From positions 1 through 36,741 of the forward strand of contig WPAF01000013.1 of NCBI GenBank assembly GCA_009772965.1: 36,741 nucleotides of DNA, in the 5' to 3' direction. Below the pieces are notes generated by a model. That model saw only the letters and a list, made by a program, of their open reading frames with translations, had not been told where the DNA came from and did no database searches. This stretch comes from Candidatus Saganbacteria bacterium. Lineage in GTDB: Bacteria; Margulisbacteria; WOR-1; XYC2-FULL-46-14; WPAF01. Positions 15,789 through 25,401 of the stretch are shown here, one piece after another; positions within the stretch are counted from its first letter, which is position 1; the number at the start of each line of letters is the position of its first letter. The translations under genes and the position numbers were made by a program.

Positions 15789-16856
15789 TTGGCCAAGGAT
15801 TATTATGAGATACTTGGCGTATCCAAAAAGTCATCTCCTGATGAGATAAAAAGAGCTTTCAGGAACTTGGCCAGAAAGCATCATCCGGATGTCAATAAAG
15901 AACAAGGCTCTACTGAGAAATTCAAAGAAATAAACGAAGCTTATCAAATATTGTCCGATCCCCAAAAAAAACAGCAGTATGACACCTTTGGGTCCGCAGG
16001 GCCCGGGACTGGCGGTTTCACAGATTTTAACAGCGAAGGTTTTGGCGGATTTGAGGGTTTTGGAGATATATTTGACATGTTCTTTGGCGGCCAGGGCGCA
16101 AAGCGAGGCAGAAGCTCTTCGAGGACAAACGGCGAAGATTTACAATATGAAATATCAATAACTCTTGAAGACGCATTTAACGGCACAGAAAAAGAACTCG
16201 ATATCGCGCATTATATCGCCTGCCAAACCTGCAAAGGATCCGGGGCAAAACACGGCACATCGCCAACCAGATGCTCAAGTTGCGGGGGATCGGGACAGGT
16301 GAGGACAATGCAAAGGACGATGCTCGGCTCATTTACCCAAGTTGTTGCCTGCCCAACCTGCCATGGAGCCGGAGAATATATCAGCTCCCCCTGCCCTGAC
16401 TGCAGAGGATCTGGGAAAGCCAAAGGACGCCATAAAGTTAAAATAAAAATCCCCGCCGGAATTGAATCGGGCAACAACCTGAGGGTTCAGCGGGCGGGAA
16501 ACCAAGGGATAAGAGGCGGAGCGCCAGGCGATTTATATGTTCAAGTGCATGTTAAGCCTCATAATTTATTTGAAAGAGACGGGGCGGACATTGTCTATAA
16601 AACAAAAGTTACTTTTGTACAGGCGGCTTTGGGTATTGAATTAAATATCCCGCTGATTGACGGCAAGGCTTCTTTAAAAATCCCCTCCGGCACCCAGCCA
16701 AACACCACCTTCAAATTAAAAGGTAAAGGCATGAATTATTTAAGAGGTTCCGGCCGCGGCGACCAATATGTTATGGTTGAAATAGCAACCCCCGTTAATT
16801 TGACTGATGAACAAATAAACCTACTAGAGAATTTTTCAAAACTTCGCAAGGAATAA
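15789..16856 (+). CDS. dnaJ: DnaJ, Hsp40 co-chaperone (TTG start)
   Basis: The 355-residue protein is a type I Hsp40. The J domain (1-70) contains HHPDVN with the HPD triad that triggers DnaK's ATPase. A G/F-rich linker (70-110) follows, then four zinc-binding repeats C-x-x-C-x-G-x-G (CQTCKGSG, CSSCGGSG, CPTCHGAG, CPDCRGSG) and the client-binding C-terminal domains. Translation starts at TTG 15789: it gives the standard A-K-D-Y-Y-E-I-L-G beginning and stands 8 nt after AAGGA. No ATG is available nearby. It lies 4 bp after dnaK. Confidence 0.96.
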   Translation: MAKDYYEILGVSKKSSPDEIKRAFRNLARKHHPDVNKEQGSTEKFKEINEAYQILSDPQKKQQYDTFGSAGPGTGGFTDFNSEGFGGFEGFGDIFDMFFGGQGAKRGRSSSRTNGEDLQYEISITLEDAFNGTEKELDIAHYIACQTCKGSGAKHGTSPTRCSSCGGSGQVRTMQRTMLGSFTQVVACPTCHGAGEYISSPCPDCRGSGKAKGRHKVKIKIPAGIESGNNLRVQRAGNQGIRGGAPGDLYVQVHVKPHNLFERDGADIVYKTKVTFVQAALGIELNIPLIDGKASLKIPSGTQPNTTFKLKGKGMNYLRGSGRGDQYVMVEIATPVNLTDEQINLLENFSKLRKE

Positions 16857-16859
16857 GAA

Positions 16860-17579
16860 ATGCACCGCTTTTTTGCGCCTAAAGAACAAATATCAAACAA
16901 CGAAATAATAATTACAGGGTCAGATATCAACCATATCAAAAATGTTTTGCGGAAAAAAGTCGGCGACGAGGTTGAAATTTTTGACGGCTTTCAAAACATT
17001 TATCAGGCGCGAATTAAAGGATTAAATAAAGATGAAATTAAATTGGGAATAATCAGCTCGTCTAAAGCAATTAATAATGATGCGGATATAAAAATCACTT
17101 TAGCCCAATGCCTGCCAAAAGGCAAAAAGATGGATTTAATTGTCAGGATGGCAACTGAATTGGGAGTAAATTCAATAATCCCTGTAATATCAGAAAGATC
17201 AATTCCAAAGATTGGAGAGAAAGAAAACAAAAAAATAAAACACTGGCAGACAATCGCAAAAGAAGCCTGCCAACAGTCCGGCCAGACAATTATCCCAACG
17301 ATTCAGCCGTTTATTAACTTGGCAGAGCTAGACCCAAGCATTTATGATTTAGCCATATTGCCGTGGGAAGGGGAAAAAGAAACCTCGCTAAAAAGCAAGC
17401 TCGCGAAATTTAAGTCTGGAAAACTTTTAGTTTTAATTGGTTCTGAGGGTGGTTTTTCTCAAAGTGAAGTAGACCTTGCCAAAAAAAAAGGCATTAATAC
17501 GGTAACTCTTGGTAAAAAGATATTAAGATGTGAAACCGCGGCAATAGCCGTGCTGTCGGCAATTCAACTTACGGTATAA
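16860..17579 (+). CDS. rsmE: 16S rRNA (uracil-1498-N3)-methyltransferase RsmE
   Basis: The 239-residue protein matches RsmE, a SPOUT-family enzyme that methylates U1498 of 16S rRNA using SAM. It has an N-terminal PUA-like domain (HRFFAPKEQ, INHIKNVLRKKVGDEVEIFDG), then ALAQCLPKGKKMD-type and MATELGV segments. The C-terminal knot contains LLVLIGSEGGFSQSEVDLA and LGKKILRCETAAIA. It follows dnaJ by 3 bp, a common gene order; prmA, which often lies between them, is absent here. Its 3' end overlaps the convergent Ycf48-like gene by 11 bp, and no terminator is visible between them. Confidence 0.95.
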   Translation: MHRFFAPKEQISNNEIIITGSDINHIKNVLRKKVGDEVEIFDGFQNIYQARIKGLNKDEIKLGIISSSKAINNDADIKITLAQCLPKGKKMDLIVRMATELGVNSIIPVISERSIPKIGEKENKKIKHWQTIAKEACQQSGQTIIPTIQPFINLAELDPSIYDLAILPWEGEKETSLKSKLAKFKSGKLLVLIGSEGGFSQSEVDLAKKKGINTVTLGKKILRCETAAIAVLSAIQLTV

Positions 17580-19935
17580 CCACATATTTTGTATTAAATA
17601 ACATCTCGCCATCAACAAAGCCTGCAATACGATAAATCCCTACCGCCAAACCATGGTTAAATAAATCCGTAGCTTTTGCCTCAACTTTATAAATATATGT
17701 CCCGCTTGCCGCCTCTACCGCTCGGGCAAAAACTCCCCCAACCTTTCTTACCGGCACATCATGGTTTGCCATAAAACCATTCATACCACCGTATATTATT
17801 TTTACTACCTTTCCCGTTAAATCTTTTTTTGACTCAAATTGTATGTCTTGTGAAGCTCCAGGCTTTACCGTACCGCCCCCACCCACCAAAGCAACATTGC
17901 TAGTCCCGCTTATAGGCGCTGGACCTGCTGATTGGAAATAAACTGAACTGCTGTATAAAGTGGAGCTTGGGGTACTGCCATCATCTTCCGCGTAAAAATA
18001 CATTGCCTTTGGGCTTGATGCAGTTAATATCCCGTCTATCGGCACTTCCGCTATTGTCGGATCCGCGAAATTTTTGAACGTTTTTAAATATCCTGTAACC
18101 TGTGCCTTAGTAACTCTACTTCCGGTTGATAAAACAGTAAATGTTGGATTTGTAAATTTATAATAATACGAATCTGCCCCTGCCGGAGGATATGGGACAT
18201 AAACAGAAAAATTTAGCGTATCTATACTTAACCCGGTTGTGTCCTCAAGCGTCACTTTGATCTGCGGAAAAGCAGTCAATTTTATACTTGATGATTCCAC
18301 TACAGCTCCAGTTACCTCATACGTCACAAATGTCGGTCCCCCAGAATCAGCACGAACTTCATAAAAATTGGCTAATGTAGCTGAGCCCGCATCCGGATTG
18401 GTTATTGTGACGCTCTTATAGCCGGTTGTTTCTGCCAGCGGCACCCAGGTATTCGCAGTTACTTTAGTAGAAGAGACCAGAGAAGTTGCCGATGCCGTCA
18501 CTCCGCCGGTAAATGTGAGAATCGCGCCGGTCTGGAAATTTGTTCCTTCAACTGTTACCAGCCGGTTAAAAGTACCCTGGCTCTCCCATGACACAGAGCC
18601 GTAGGTTGGATGATATCGGGTAACTGATGTAAAGGTTGGCGGAGCATTTATGGTAAATGTGGTTGTGGCTGTTCCGCCATCAATATTATATACTTTAACA
18701 GTCCAATCGCCAGTTGTTGCTGTTGCAGAAATAACTGCTGCTACAGTTACCTGGGTTGCACTATCCCTTGTTATAGAAGCTGTGACACCACTGCCGCCTG
18801 TCTTTGTGACTTCAACAGTTATGCCAGATATAAAATTCGTGCCGGTTAATGTTATATTTCCGCTCCACCCCTGATACCTCGCACTGGGGCTTTTTGCTGT
18901 TACTGTTGGATCAGTTTGATATTTATAAATTACCGGCGCATTTATCCACCCGGAAGTCTGCCCGCCAACCACGTAGCCGCTGTATTGGTCGGGGAAGTAA
19001 ACAGAATTAAAATAAGTTGTTAAGGTTGTGGTTACCTCTGTCCATGTATCGCCGCCATTGGTGGTTGATAAAATTAACGGTTGAGGTGTGTCTGAGTTTT
19101 GATACCCAACTGCCCAACCAACACTAGCGCTCACAAAATGGACTTTTCTTAAATAAAATTCATTTGAAATACCAAAAATGGCAGTCCATCCTGTCCCGCC
19201 TATTCCGCCATTAGTTGTTTTTAGAATTGTCCCAACATCGCCAACAATCCATCCTTTGCTTGAATCAATAAAGAAAATATCATTTAATTGCTGACCAGTA
19301 ACATCAGCCCCCTGTCTGGTCCAATCTGTTCCAGCATTGCTAGTCTTATAAATACTTCCAAGAGCCCCCACAACCCAACCATTACTAAAATCTAAAAAAT
19401 AAGTGCCAAAAAATGAAATTGTTTCCGGATTAGCTGCAACTGTAACAGCAGTCCAGCCTGTCCCGCCTATTCCGCCATTTTGCGTGTAATAAACATTATT
19501 TAACGCCTCAAGCCCTTGCGCACATACCCAGCCCTCATCAGCTGAGGTAAACATTAAATCCTGCAGGTTTTCTGTGCCGGGGGCTGTTCCTACGGTCCAA
19601 GTTTCCCCTGAATTATTTGTAGTGTAAAACAAACCCGCACCACTGCCTCCCACATATCCTATCGCGTATCCTTTTTGCGCAGTTGGAAAATAAATTCCGG
19701 AGAGGACATTTGCCGCATCTCCGGTAAGTTTTTCCGTCCAGGTTTTTCCACCATCGGTTGTTTTTAATATTTTCGTGCCGGAGCCGCAAACAAAACCGGT
19801 TGAGCTATCTAAGAAAAAAACATCATGAAAACCATTTGCCCCAACCGAATAATTAGTTTGCTCTGTCCAAGTTGATGCCGCAAAACACGGGGAAACAATA
19901 ACAGCCAAAATAATAAACAATACTATTTTTTTCAT
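17569..19935 (-). CDS. Secreted Ycf48/BNR propeller with TIG domains, last gene of surface operon
   Basis: The 788-residue protein begins with a signal peptide (MKKIVLFIILAVIVSPCFA). The first ~340 residues are Ycf48/BNR-type propeller repeats, seen as recurring D-S-S-x-G-[FW]-x-x-G and K-T-T-D/N-G-G-x-x-W-T units. Two IPT/TIG-like immunoglobulin modules follow (YQGWSGNITLTGTNF; RLVTVEGTNFQTGA), then a beta-rich C-terminal part ending in a strand set near GIYRIAGFVDGE. ATG 19935 with AAGGAAG upstream is preferred over an in-frame codon 75 nt earlier inside the preceding gene. It is a close paralogue of the gene upstream. Such propellers in non-photosynthetic bacteria are of unknown role; extracellular or periplasmic scaffolding is inferred. 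Confidence 0.8.
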   Translation of the reverse strand: MKKIVLFIILAVIVSPCFAASTWTEQTNYSVGANGFHDVFFLDSSTGFVCGSGTKILKTTDGGKTWTEKLTGDAANVLSGIYFPTAQKGYAIGYVGGSGAGLFYTTNNSGETWTVGTAPGTENLQDLMFTSADEGWVCAQGLEALNNVYYTQNGGIGGTGWTAVTVAANPETISFFGTYFLDFSNGWVVGALGSIYKTSNAGTDWTRQGADVTGQQLNDIFFIDSSKGWIVGDVGTILKTTNGGIGGTGWTAIFGISNEFYLRKVHFVSASVGWAVGYQNSDTPQPLILSTTNGGDTWTEVTTTLTTYFNSVYFPDQYSGYVVGGQTSGWINAPVIYKYQTDPTVTAKSPSARYQGWSGNITLTGTNFISGITVEVTKTGGSGVTASITRDSATQVTVAAVISATATTGDWTVKVYNIDGGTATTTFTINAPPTFTSVTRYHPTYGSVSWESQGTFNRLVTVEGTNFQTGAILTFTGGVTASATSLVSSTKVTANTWVPLAETTGYKSVTITNPDAGSATLANFYEVRADSGGPTFVTYEVTGAVVESSSIKLTAFPQIKVTLEDTTGLSIDTLNFSVYVPYPPAGADSYYYKFTNPTFTVLSTGSRVTKAQVTGYLKTFKNFADPTIAEVPIDGILTASSPKAMYFYAEDDGSTPSSTLYSSSVYFQSAGPAPISGTSNVALVGGGGTVKPGASQDIQFESKKDLTGKVVKIIYGGMNGFMANHDVPVRKVGGVFARAVEAASGTYIYKVEAKATDLFNHGLAVGIYRIAGFVDGEMLFNTKYVVIP

Positions 19936-19954
19936 GGTAAAAACTTCTTCCTTT

Positions 19955-22354
19955 TTAATTGCTTTTTGACGGGGCAAATACAATTTTTCCAGTTGTTGCA
20001 ATATCGCCATCCACCCGATCCTTTACAACAACTCTATATATCCCCACTGCCGGCGCGTGCCCATTAAAATCTTCCATTGTTAATGTTACTTTATAATACT
20101 GCCTTCCGGTCGCCGCCGCAAGTGATTTCGCCAAATTACCCGTAACCTTGCGGGCAATAACCATATGGTTTGATATTAAGCCAGTAACCCCCGCAATAAA
20201 AACCTGCATACCGTGGTTATCCCTGTCTTTATCAGACTCAAATTGAAAGTCAACTATTGTATTGGCTGGCGTGACAACTTGTGAAGGCAAGGCTTGGGGA
20301 ACAGCGGCTAAGGGAGTTGCCGAAAAATCACAGTAAACATTAGAATTATAAAGCGTTATTGTCGGATTGCTTTCTTTGTCTTCAACATAAAGATAAATCG
20401 GCTTGGAATTGCCGGTAATTAATAAATTATTAAGAGCAGTTTCTGACGCGGTGGGCGTTAAAAATCTTTTAATTCCTGTTAAATAAAGCGTCACCTGCGC
20501 TTTGGTCGCGACTCCGCCGGCTGACTCTAGAGTTGTAAATGTCGCGGGGACAAACATCTGATAATATTCCGGCGCGTTTGTCGCGCTTGATGCAAAGGGT
20601 ATATAAGCCGCAAACCTCACGGTGTTTGGATCCAATCCGGTTGCATCCGTAATCGTCGCTTTTATCGCGGGAAAATCTTTTAGCTTTTTTGATGCGCCCA
20701 CATCTTCAGAATTTGTCACTTCATAAGTTGTAACGGTGGGACCGCCGGCAGCGGTTCTTATTTCAAATGCGTTAGTATACGTACTAGTCCCTGCGTCTGG
20801 ATTGGTAACAGTTAAATTTTTATTTCCGACCGTTTCACTTGCCGACACCCAAATATTAGCATTTAATTTTGCGGAGCTTACAAATGAAGTGGCAGAAACA
20901 GAAACTCCGCCTGTCATTGTAATTGTCGCACCGCTTTGGAAATTGGCTCCCTCAACAGTTATCTGCCTGCATAACGCCCCCTGGCTATCCCATGAAACAG
21001 CTCCAAGCGTGGGATGGTATCTGGTAACTGTTGCCGCAACCGGCTGGGTGCTGACGCTAAATGTAGTTTCTACAGAGCCGCCATCAAGGTTTATCGTCTT
21101 TATTGTCCAATCGCCTGTTGTGGCGGTTGAAGATACAGTAAACGCAACAACAATTTCCGTGGCGCTGTTTCTGGTATAAGTATAAGTTATTCCACTGCCG
21201 CCGGTTTTCGTCACTTCTAGCGTTACCCCTGATTGAAGATTTGTTCCCGTTAACGTCACATTGCCGCTCCAGCCCTGGTACCTTGTGCTGGGACTGGCTG
21301 TTGTAATGGTTGGATCAACAACATATTTATAAATAAATGATGTGGGAGTAATCGGCGAAATAAATCCCCCTACAATCCATGCGTTATTTGAATCCTGCGC
21401 ATAAACTGAAGTAGGCCAGCTTGTAGTAGAATACGTTTCACTTGACCAGGATGTCCCACCATTGGTAGTTTTTAATATTATCGGGGTCAAAGTTACACCA
21501 ATCAGCTCAGCGCCAACTACCCAACCGGTATTTGAATCAAGAAAATGGACTTTGCCTAATGCATAAGTTGAAGAAATTCCAGATACCGGCGTCCAATCGG
21601 TTCCTCCATTTGTAGTTTTAAGGATTCTACCGCCGTTTCCAACAATCCACCCGGTACTAGAATCAATAAAAAATATGTCATTTAAATCTTCGGCAGTAAT
21701 TCCATTTGCTTGTTTTGTCCAAAGCGTCGAACCGCCATTAGTGGTTTTATAAACATTACCGCCATCTCCAACCACCCATCCGGTAGTCATATCTAAAAAG
21801 TATATGCCATAAAAACTTATCGTTTCAGGATTTGCAACAACAGTACAACCCGTCCAATTTTCCCCTCCTAATCCTGTTGTCGTTTTATGGACCCGAATAT
21901 CAGAATTATTCCCGCAAATCCATCCCTCGGTAGCCGAGACAAAATGAGTATCATAAATTGTATAGGGAGCAGCTCCCACAGGCAAATCAAGCCCTGACCA
22001 CGTTTCCCCTGCATCAGAAGTTTTATAAATAACTCCTGCCGCCCCACCATCATATCCCACAAGATAACCAACTTGAGAAGTTGGAAAATGCAAAGCTCGA
22101 ATTACTTTATCATCTGGCGCCGCATCAACTGTTTTTTTGCTCCAAGTTACCCCTGCATTTGTAGTTTTATAAAACATCCCTTTTGACCCGCAAATAAAGC
22201 CTGTTGAGCTGTCCAAGAATTGATTATGATAAAAGTTAGCGCTGCTGGTTGCCGAATAATTTGTCTGTTCGCTCCATCTTGACGCGGCCATGCTTAATGA
22301 GGAAAAAATCGAAACAACGGCAATCAACGCCGATATAATTCGAATATGCCTCAC
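19955..22354 (-). CDS. Secreted Ycf48/BNR propeller with TIG domains, paralogue of downstream gene
   Basis: The 799-residue protein has the same plan as its neighbour: signal peptide (ISALIAVVSIFSSLSMA), about 340 residues of BNR/Ycf48 repeats (LKTTNGGTDWTPVSG and similar), two TIG-like modules (ARYQGWSG-type start; ITVEGANFQSGATITMTGG) and a related C-terminal region (VGIYRVVVKDRVDGD). The match runs over the full length, so this is a tandem gene duplication. The start is GTG 22354, only 4 bp after the preceding stop, with a purine-rich AAAGAG overlapping it; a downstream TTG is possible. Tight spacing suggests translation coupled to the PorV-SLH gene. Confidence 0.8.
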   Translation of the reverse strand: MRHIRIISALIAVVSIFSSLSMAASRWSEQTNYSATSSANFYHNQFLDSSTGFICGSKGMFYKTTNAGVTWSKKTVDAAPDDKVIRALHFPTSQVGYLVGYDGGAAGVIYKTSDAGETWSGLDLPVGAAPYTIYDTHFVSATEGWICGNNSDIRVHKTTTGLGGENWTGCTVVANPETISFYGIYFLDMTTGWVVGDGGNVYKTTNGGSTLWTKQANGITAEDLNDIFFIDSSTGWIVGNGGRILKTTNGGTDWTPVSGISSTYALGKVHFLDSNTGWVVGAELIGVTLTPIILKTTNGGTSWSSETYSTTSWPTSVYAQDSNNAWIVGGFISPITPTSFIYKYVVDPTITTASPSTRYQGWSGNVTLTGTNLQSGVTLEVTKTGGSGITYTYTRNSATEIVVAFTVSSTATTGDWTIKTINLDGGSVETTFSVSTQPVAATVTRYHPTLGAVSWDSQGALCRQITVEGANFQSGATITMTGGVSVSATSFVSSAKLNANIWVSASETVGNKNLTVTNPDAGTSTYTNAFEIRTAAGGPTVTTYEVTNSEDVGASKKLKDFPAIKATITDATGLDPNTVRFAAYIPFASSATNAPEYYQMFVPATFTTLESAGGVATKAQVTLYLTGIKRFLTPTASETALNNLLITGNSKPIYLYVEDKESNPTITLYNSNVYCDFSATPLAAVPQALPSQVVTPANTIVDFQFESDKDRDNHGMQVFIAGVTGLISNHMVIARKVTGNLAKSLAAATGRQYYKVTLTMEDFNGHAPAVGIYRVVVKDRVDGDIATTGKIVFAPSKSN

Positions 22355-22358
22355 CTCT

Positions 22359-24272
22359 TTAATAACCCTTATTGAAATCTTTAAGGTCTAAGATCAGCAA
22401 GTTTACGGGCTTGGCGCGGAAAAGCATTTCTACCGCTTCCGCGCGGGTTAGCATTTTACTTGGCTCAAACGGCTTATCTTTAAAATACTCAAGCATTTTT
22501 TCTTTGTAAGCGCCGGCAATAATAGCCGCCGCCCAGTGCTTGTCATTAACATCAGAGAAAACATTGCCGTATATTGTTTCGTTAACTTTTCCGAACCTAG
22601 CGATCATGGCCAGTCCCTCAGCTCTGGTTATATTAGCGGCTGGTTTAAATGTTTTGTCCGGATACCCTTTTACAATATCCTTAGACGATGCCATATTAAT
22701 ATATTTCGATGCCCAGTGGGTAAGAGGAACATCTTTAAATATCCCTTTTGCTGAGGCAGGAACCGCTTTGTCGCTGCCCATAAGCGTCCTAACCAGCAAG
22801 GCCGAAAGTTCCGCCCTGGTAATATTGCCATCCGGCTTAAATTTGCCGTCAGGATATCCCTGGATTATGCCTAATGTACCGATATATCCTATTTGTTCAA
22901 AGCCCCAGAATGTCTTTGAAACATCCGGATAAGTAATCAGGCGAAGTATCCTGCTCTTGTCAACTTCTATAGTTGCTCCGGTTTTAGTAAAACTAATTGA
23001 GTTAAATGTATTTTTGCCAACTTTAAGAGGCGCCGCGGCTTCAAAAGTATTGCCCTTTTGGATCATGATATCCGCGCCATTTATTTTTATTGTGGCAACT
23101 TCAAAGTCAAGAACTTTTCCTCGAAGTATCGCAGTTGCGTCAAATGTTATTAGTTTATCGGGTTCAACTATGACTTTATGCGCTTCTTTCTTTTTCCCTT
23201 TAAAGAGGCCGTAAGACATTGAAAAGAAGTGATTGTCCACTCCCGGAGCTCCGGCAAATTGGTGGTAAGCATAATCAAACCTAAAGCCGGAATAGTTTAT
23301 ACCAACCCCCGCCGCGAAATTATTAAATGTCCTGCCAATCCCAACCATTTCCTGGTCAATTCCAACCCTAAGCGCGATTAAATCCAGAGGCAGCCACTCA
23401 ATTCCTAAGTGCATCAACATTGGAATCTGTGAAGACCTTTGAACTTCCCAATCAACATCCCAAAGAAGATTAACCTTATGAGGCCCGATCTGCCTTAGGG
23501 AATCTTCTTCTCCAAGCACATTTAACACTACCCCGCCTTTAAGAAGCGCGGGATACGTTTCGGTCCATCCGTTAGCATAGGTCAGTTTGCCGCCCCAAGA
23601 TGCCGGCAAAGCATTTTGTAAATTTAATCCCCATGCCAGCCAATTAAGCGGCTTTCCCTGCACGCCCATGTCAACTTCCATTCCGGAAGCAGAACCATTT
23701 GTAATATGATCGCCTGAAAGGCCGGATCTAAAAAACTTTAAATTCGCGCCGATATTGAGACCCTTTAGCCCTGAAAACCAAGAAGTGTATTTTTCATAAT
23801 TTTTAAGCACCGGCTGTTCTAGAATTCTCTTTATTTGGTCAGCATAGGTAACAATGAAGACATTGTTGTAATAACTCATGGGATCGGTAGTAGGATCAAC
23901 TTCGTAAATCGGGTCAGCAGGATCTGATCCTTCTTTTACCCTTGTCGGCAAGGCACCGCCGATTGAACCGCCGACAAAACCTAATCCAAAGTTTCCATAA
24001 TTTGTGGGATACATGCCGGTAAGCGAAAAGTATGAATAATCGTCAAGGAATTTTCCCCACATGCTGGTCATTTGCCATCTATCAACATTGGCTAAGCCAG
24101 ACGGGTTTAGATAAATTGAGCTTACATCATCGGCTAAGCCGACAAATGCTTTTCCAAGCCCTAACGGACGGGCGCCGGTAGCGATGCGGATTGGGTCGGG
24201 AGCTGATTGAGCAAAAGAGGCCGCGGCCGCGATTAAAAGCAATAGTGATACAACAATTAACTTTTTACTCAT
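22359..24272 (-). CDS. PorV-like outer-membrane barrel with Ig-like linker and three SLH domains
   Basis: The 637-residue protein has a signal peptide (MSKKLIVVSLLLLIAAAASFA), a PorV/PorQ-like barrel ([40 protein letters not shown]), a beta-rich Ig-like insert (about 360-450) and three SLH domains at about 456-500, 512-561 and 572-620 (GYPDGKFKPDGNITRAE; HWASKYI; GYPDKTFKPAANITRAE; HWAAAII). The first domain lacks a clear F-x-D-V start. GGGGAG before ATG 24272 is a good ribosome site. It parallels the 547-residue protein at 7922-9565, with the extra insert. In the operon it is the only predicted integral outer-membrane barrel, and so a candidate anchor for the secreted products. Confidence 0.85.
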   Translation of the reverse strand: MSKKLIVVSLLLLIAAAASFAQSAPDPIRIATGARPLGLGKAFVGLADDVSSIYLNPSGLANVDRWQMTSMWGKFLDDYSYFSLTGMYPTNYGNFGLGFVGGSIGGALPTRVKEGSDPADPIYEVDPTTDPMSYYNNVFIVTYADQIKRILEQPVLKNYEKYTSWFSGLKGLNIGANLKFFRSGLSGDHITNGSASGMEVDMGVQGKPLNWLAWGLNLQNALPASWGGKLTYANGWTETYPALLKGGVVLNVLGEEDSLRQIGPHKVNLLWDVDWEVQRSSQIPMLMHLGIEWLPLDLIALRVGIDQEMVGIGRTFNNFAAGVGINYSGFRFDYAYHQFAGAPGVDNHFFSMSYGLFKGKKKEAHKVIVEPDKLITFDATAILRGKVLDFEVATIKINGADIMIQKGNTFEAAAPLKVGKNTFNSISFTKTGATIEVDKSRILRLITYPDVSKTFWGFEQIGYIGTLGIIQGYPDGKFKPDGNITRAELSALLVRTLMGSDKAVPASAKGIFKDVPLTHWASKYINMASSKDIVKGYPDKTFKPAANITRAEGLAMIARFGKVNETIYGNVFSDVNDKHWAAAIIAGAYKEKMLEYFKDKPFEPSKMLTRAEAVEMLFRAKPVNLLILDLKDFNKGY

Positions 24273-24294
24273 TTTCTCCCCTTTCAATTATCCG

Positions 24295-25401
24295 TTATGG
24301 AACTGCCGTTACTTTTACTTTTCCTAAAAGCTTTCCGGTATCCCTATTTACAAAATGCGCGAGATATATGCCGGATGCCATTATCGAGCCCTGGTCTGTA
24401 ATTAAATCCCAGGTAGGTTTATTGACACCATCACCCGATCCGCCTTCTTCGCGCGCCAAGAAGCTTAATTTTTTGGCAACTCTGGCTGAAATATCAAACA
24501 CAAAGATATCAATGTTCATATCATCAGACAACTGATACTGGAATGTGACAGACCGGTCAGTTGCTAAACGTATCGGGCTTGGATAAACGATTGGAATTCC
24601 TTCAATCCTTGGCGCCCCACCCAAAACCTTAACTGACGCGGATTCCATAGTTGCCCCGTATATGTTGCTGGCTCTAAATGCAAATGTCTGCTCGCCCTCT
24701 GGAATTTTTTCTCCCATCTTGGAAAGATCCAATTCAAAAACAACTTCCGTCGGCGCGCTCTCAGCGCCCGAAGATTTTACAATATTCGCCGTACTGATTG
24801 AATATGTCTTTGCCAACGGCGTCCCTTCGTTCATGGCGACTTTAATCGAATTAACTTTGATGCCATGCTGTGAAGAAACTTTAGCTGATATTTTTGGCGA
24901 CGAAGAAACAATAAATTTTTCGCCCTTCGCGAAAAGCGCCTTTTGCCATCTCCTCTTTCCAAATGTAATATCTTCTATTTTTGGAAGATCCAATAAGCTT
25001 ACCGATGGCGGTCTTATCCCCCCACCCAACCTAAGCCCCATACCCTTAACCTCATCCCAGCCAACGCCGGAAATAATAACTGTCCCATCCGCTCCGTAGC
25101 CCTTTTCATCCTGTTCTGTTGATACTTTATAAGTCTGGCCAACAGTTAAATTAGCGGGGAATATTGAATAAGCGTTAAGTAAAAACTGGTTGCTAAAGGC
25201 GGAAGATTTGGCATAATCGCCGACATCAAGCGCCGCCTGGTCAAAGTAAAAGTATACATTGCGCGTTCCAACTGCAGCTTCCGCGGTATCCGCGACTTTT
25301 CCAACCACCCAATAAGGAGGAGTCAGATATTTGAGCTCATTCAGCGCGTACGCGCTGGAGCAGAACAGTATTATAAATAAGGCGAATAATACTTTTTTCA
25401 T
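24295..25401 (-). CDS. Secreted protein with FlgD-like C-terminal domain
   Basis: The 368-residue product has a signal peptide (MKKVLFALFIILFCSSAYA), a YWVVGKVAD segment resembling the start of the A-family proteins nearby, and a C-terminal FlgD-like immunoglobulin domain. The last begins at YPSPIRLATD, continues with VTFQYQLSDDMNIDIFVFDI and ends with GIYLAHFVNRDTGKLLGKVKV. In Bacteroidetes such domains serve as type IX sorting signals or as adapters; the role here is unproven. Its start overlaps the preceding B-family stop as ATGA. It links the secreted A/B pairs with the barrel and propeller genes downstream. Confidence 0.7.
   Translation of the reverse strand: MKKVLFALFIILFCSSAYALNELKYLTPPYWVVGKVADTAEAAVGTRNVYFYFDQAALDVGDYAKSSAFSNQFLLNAYSIFPANLTVGQTYKVSTEQDEKGYGADGTVIISGVGWDEVKGMGLRLGGGIRPPSVSLLDLPKIEDITFGKRRWQKALFAKGEKFIVSSSPKISAKVSSQHGIKVNSIKVAMNEGTPLAKTYSISTANIVKSSGAESAPTEVVFELDLSKMGEKIPEGEQTFAFRASNIYGATMESASVKVLGGAPRIEGIPIVYPSPIRLATDRSVTFQYQLSDDMNIDIFVFDISARVAKKLSFLAREEGGSGDGVNKPTWDLITDQGSIMASGIYLAHFVNRDTGKLLGKVKVTAVP

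Noticed and set aside
22300-22361. Frameshift joining the PorV-SLH gene and the next propeller gene
   Set aside because: The propeller protein has its own signal peptide and a GTG start 4 bp after the stop, so these are two genes.
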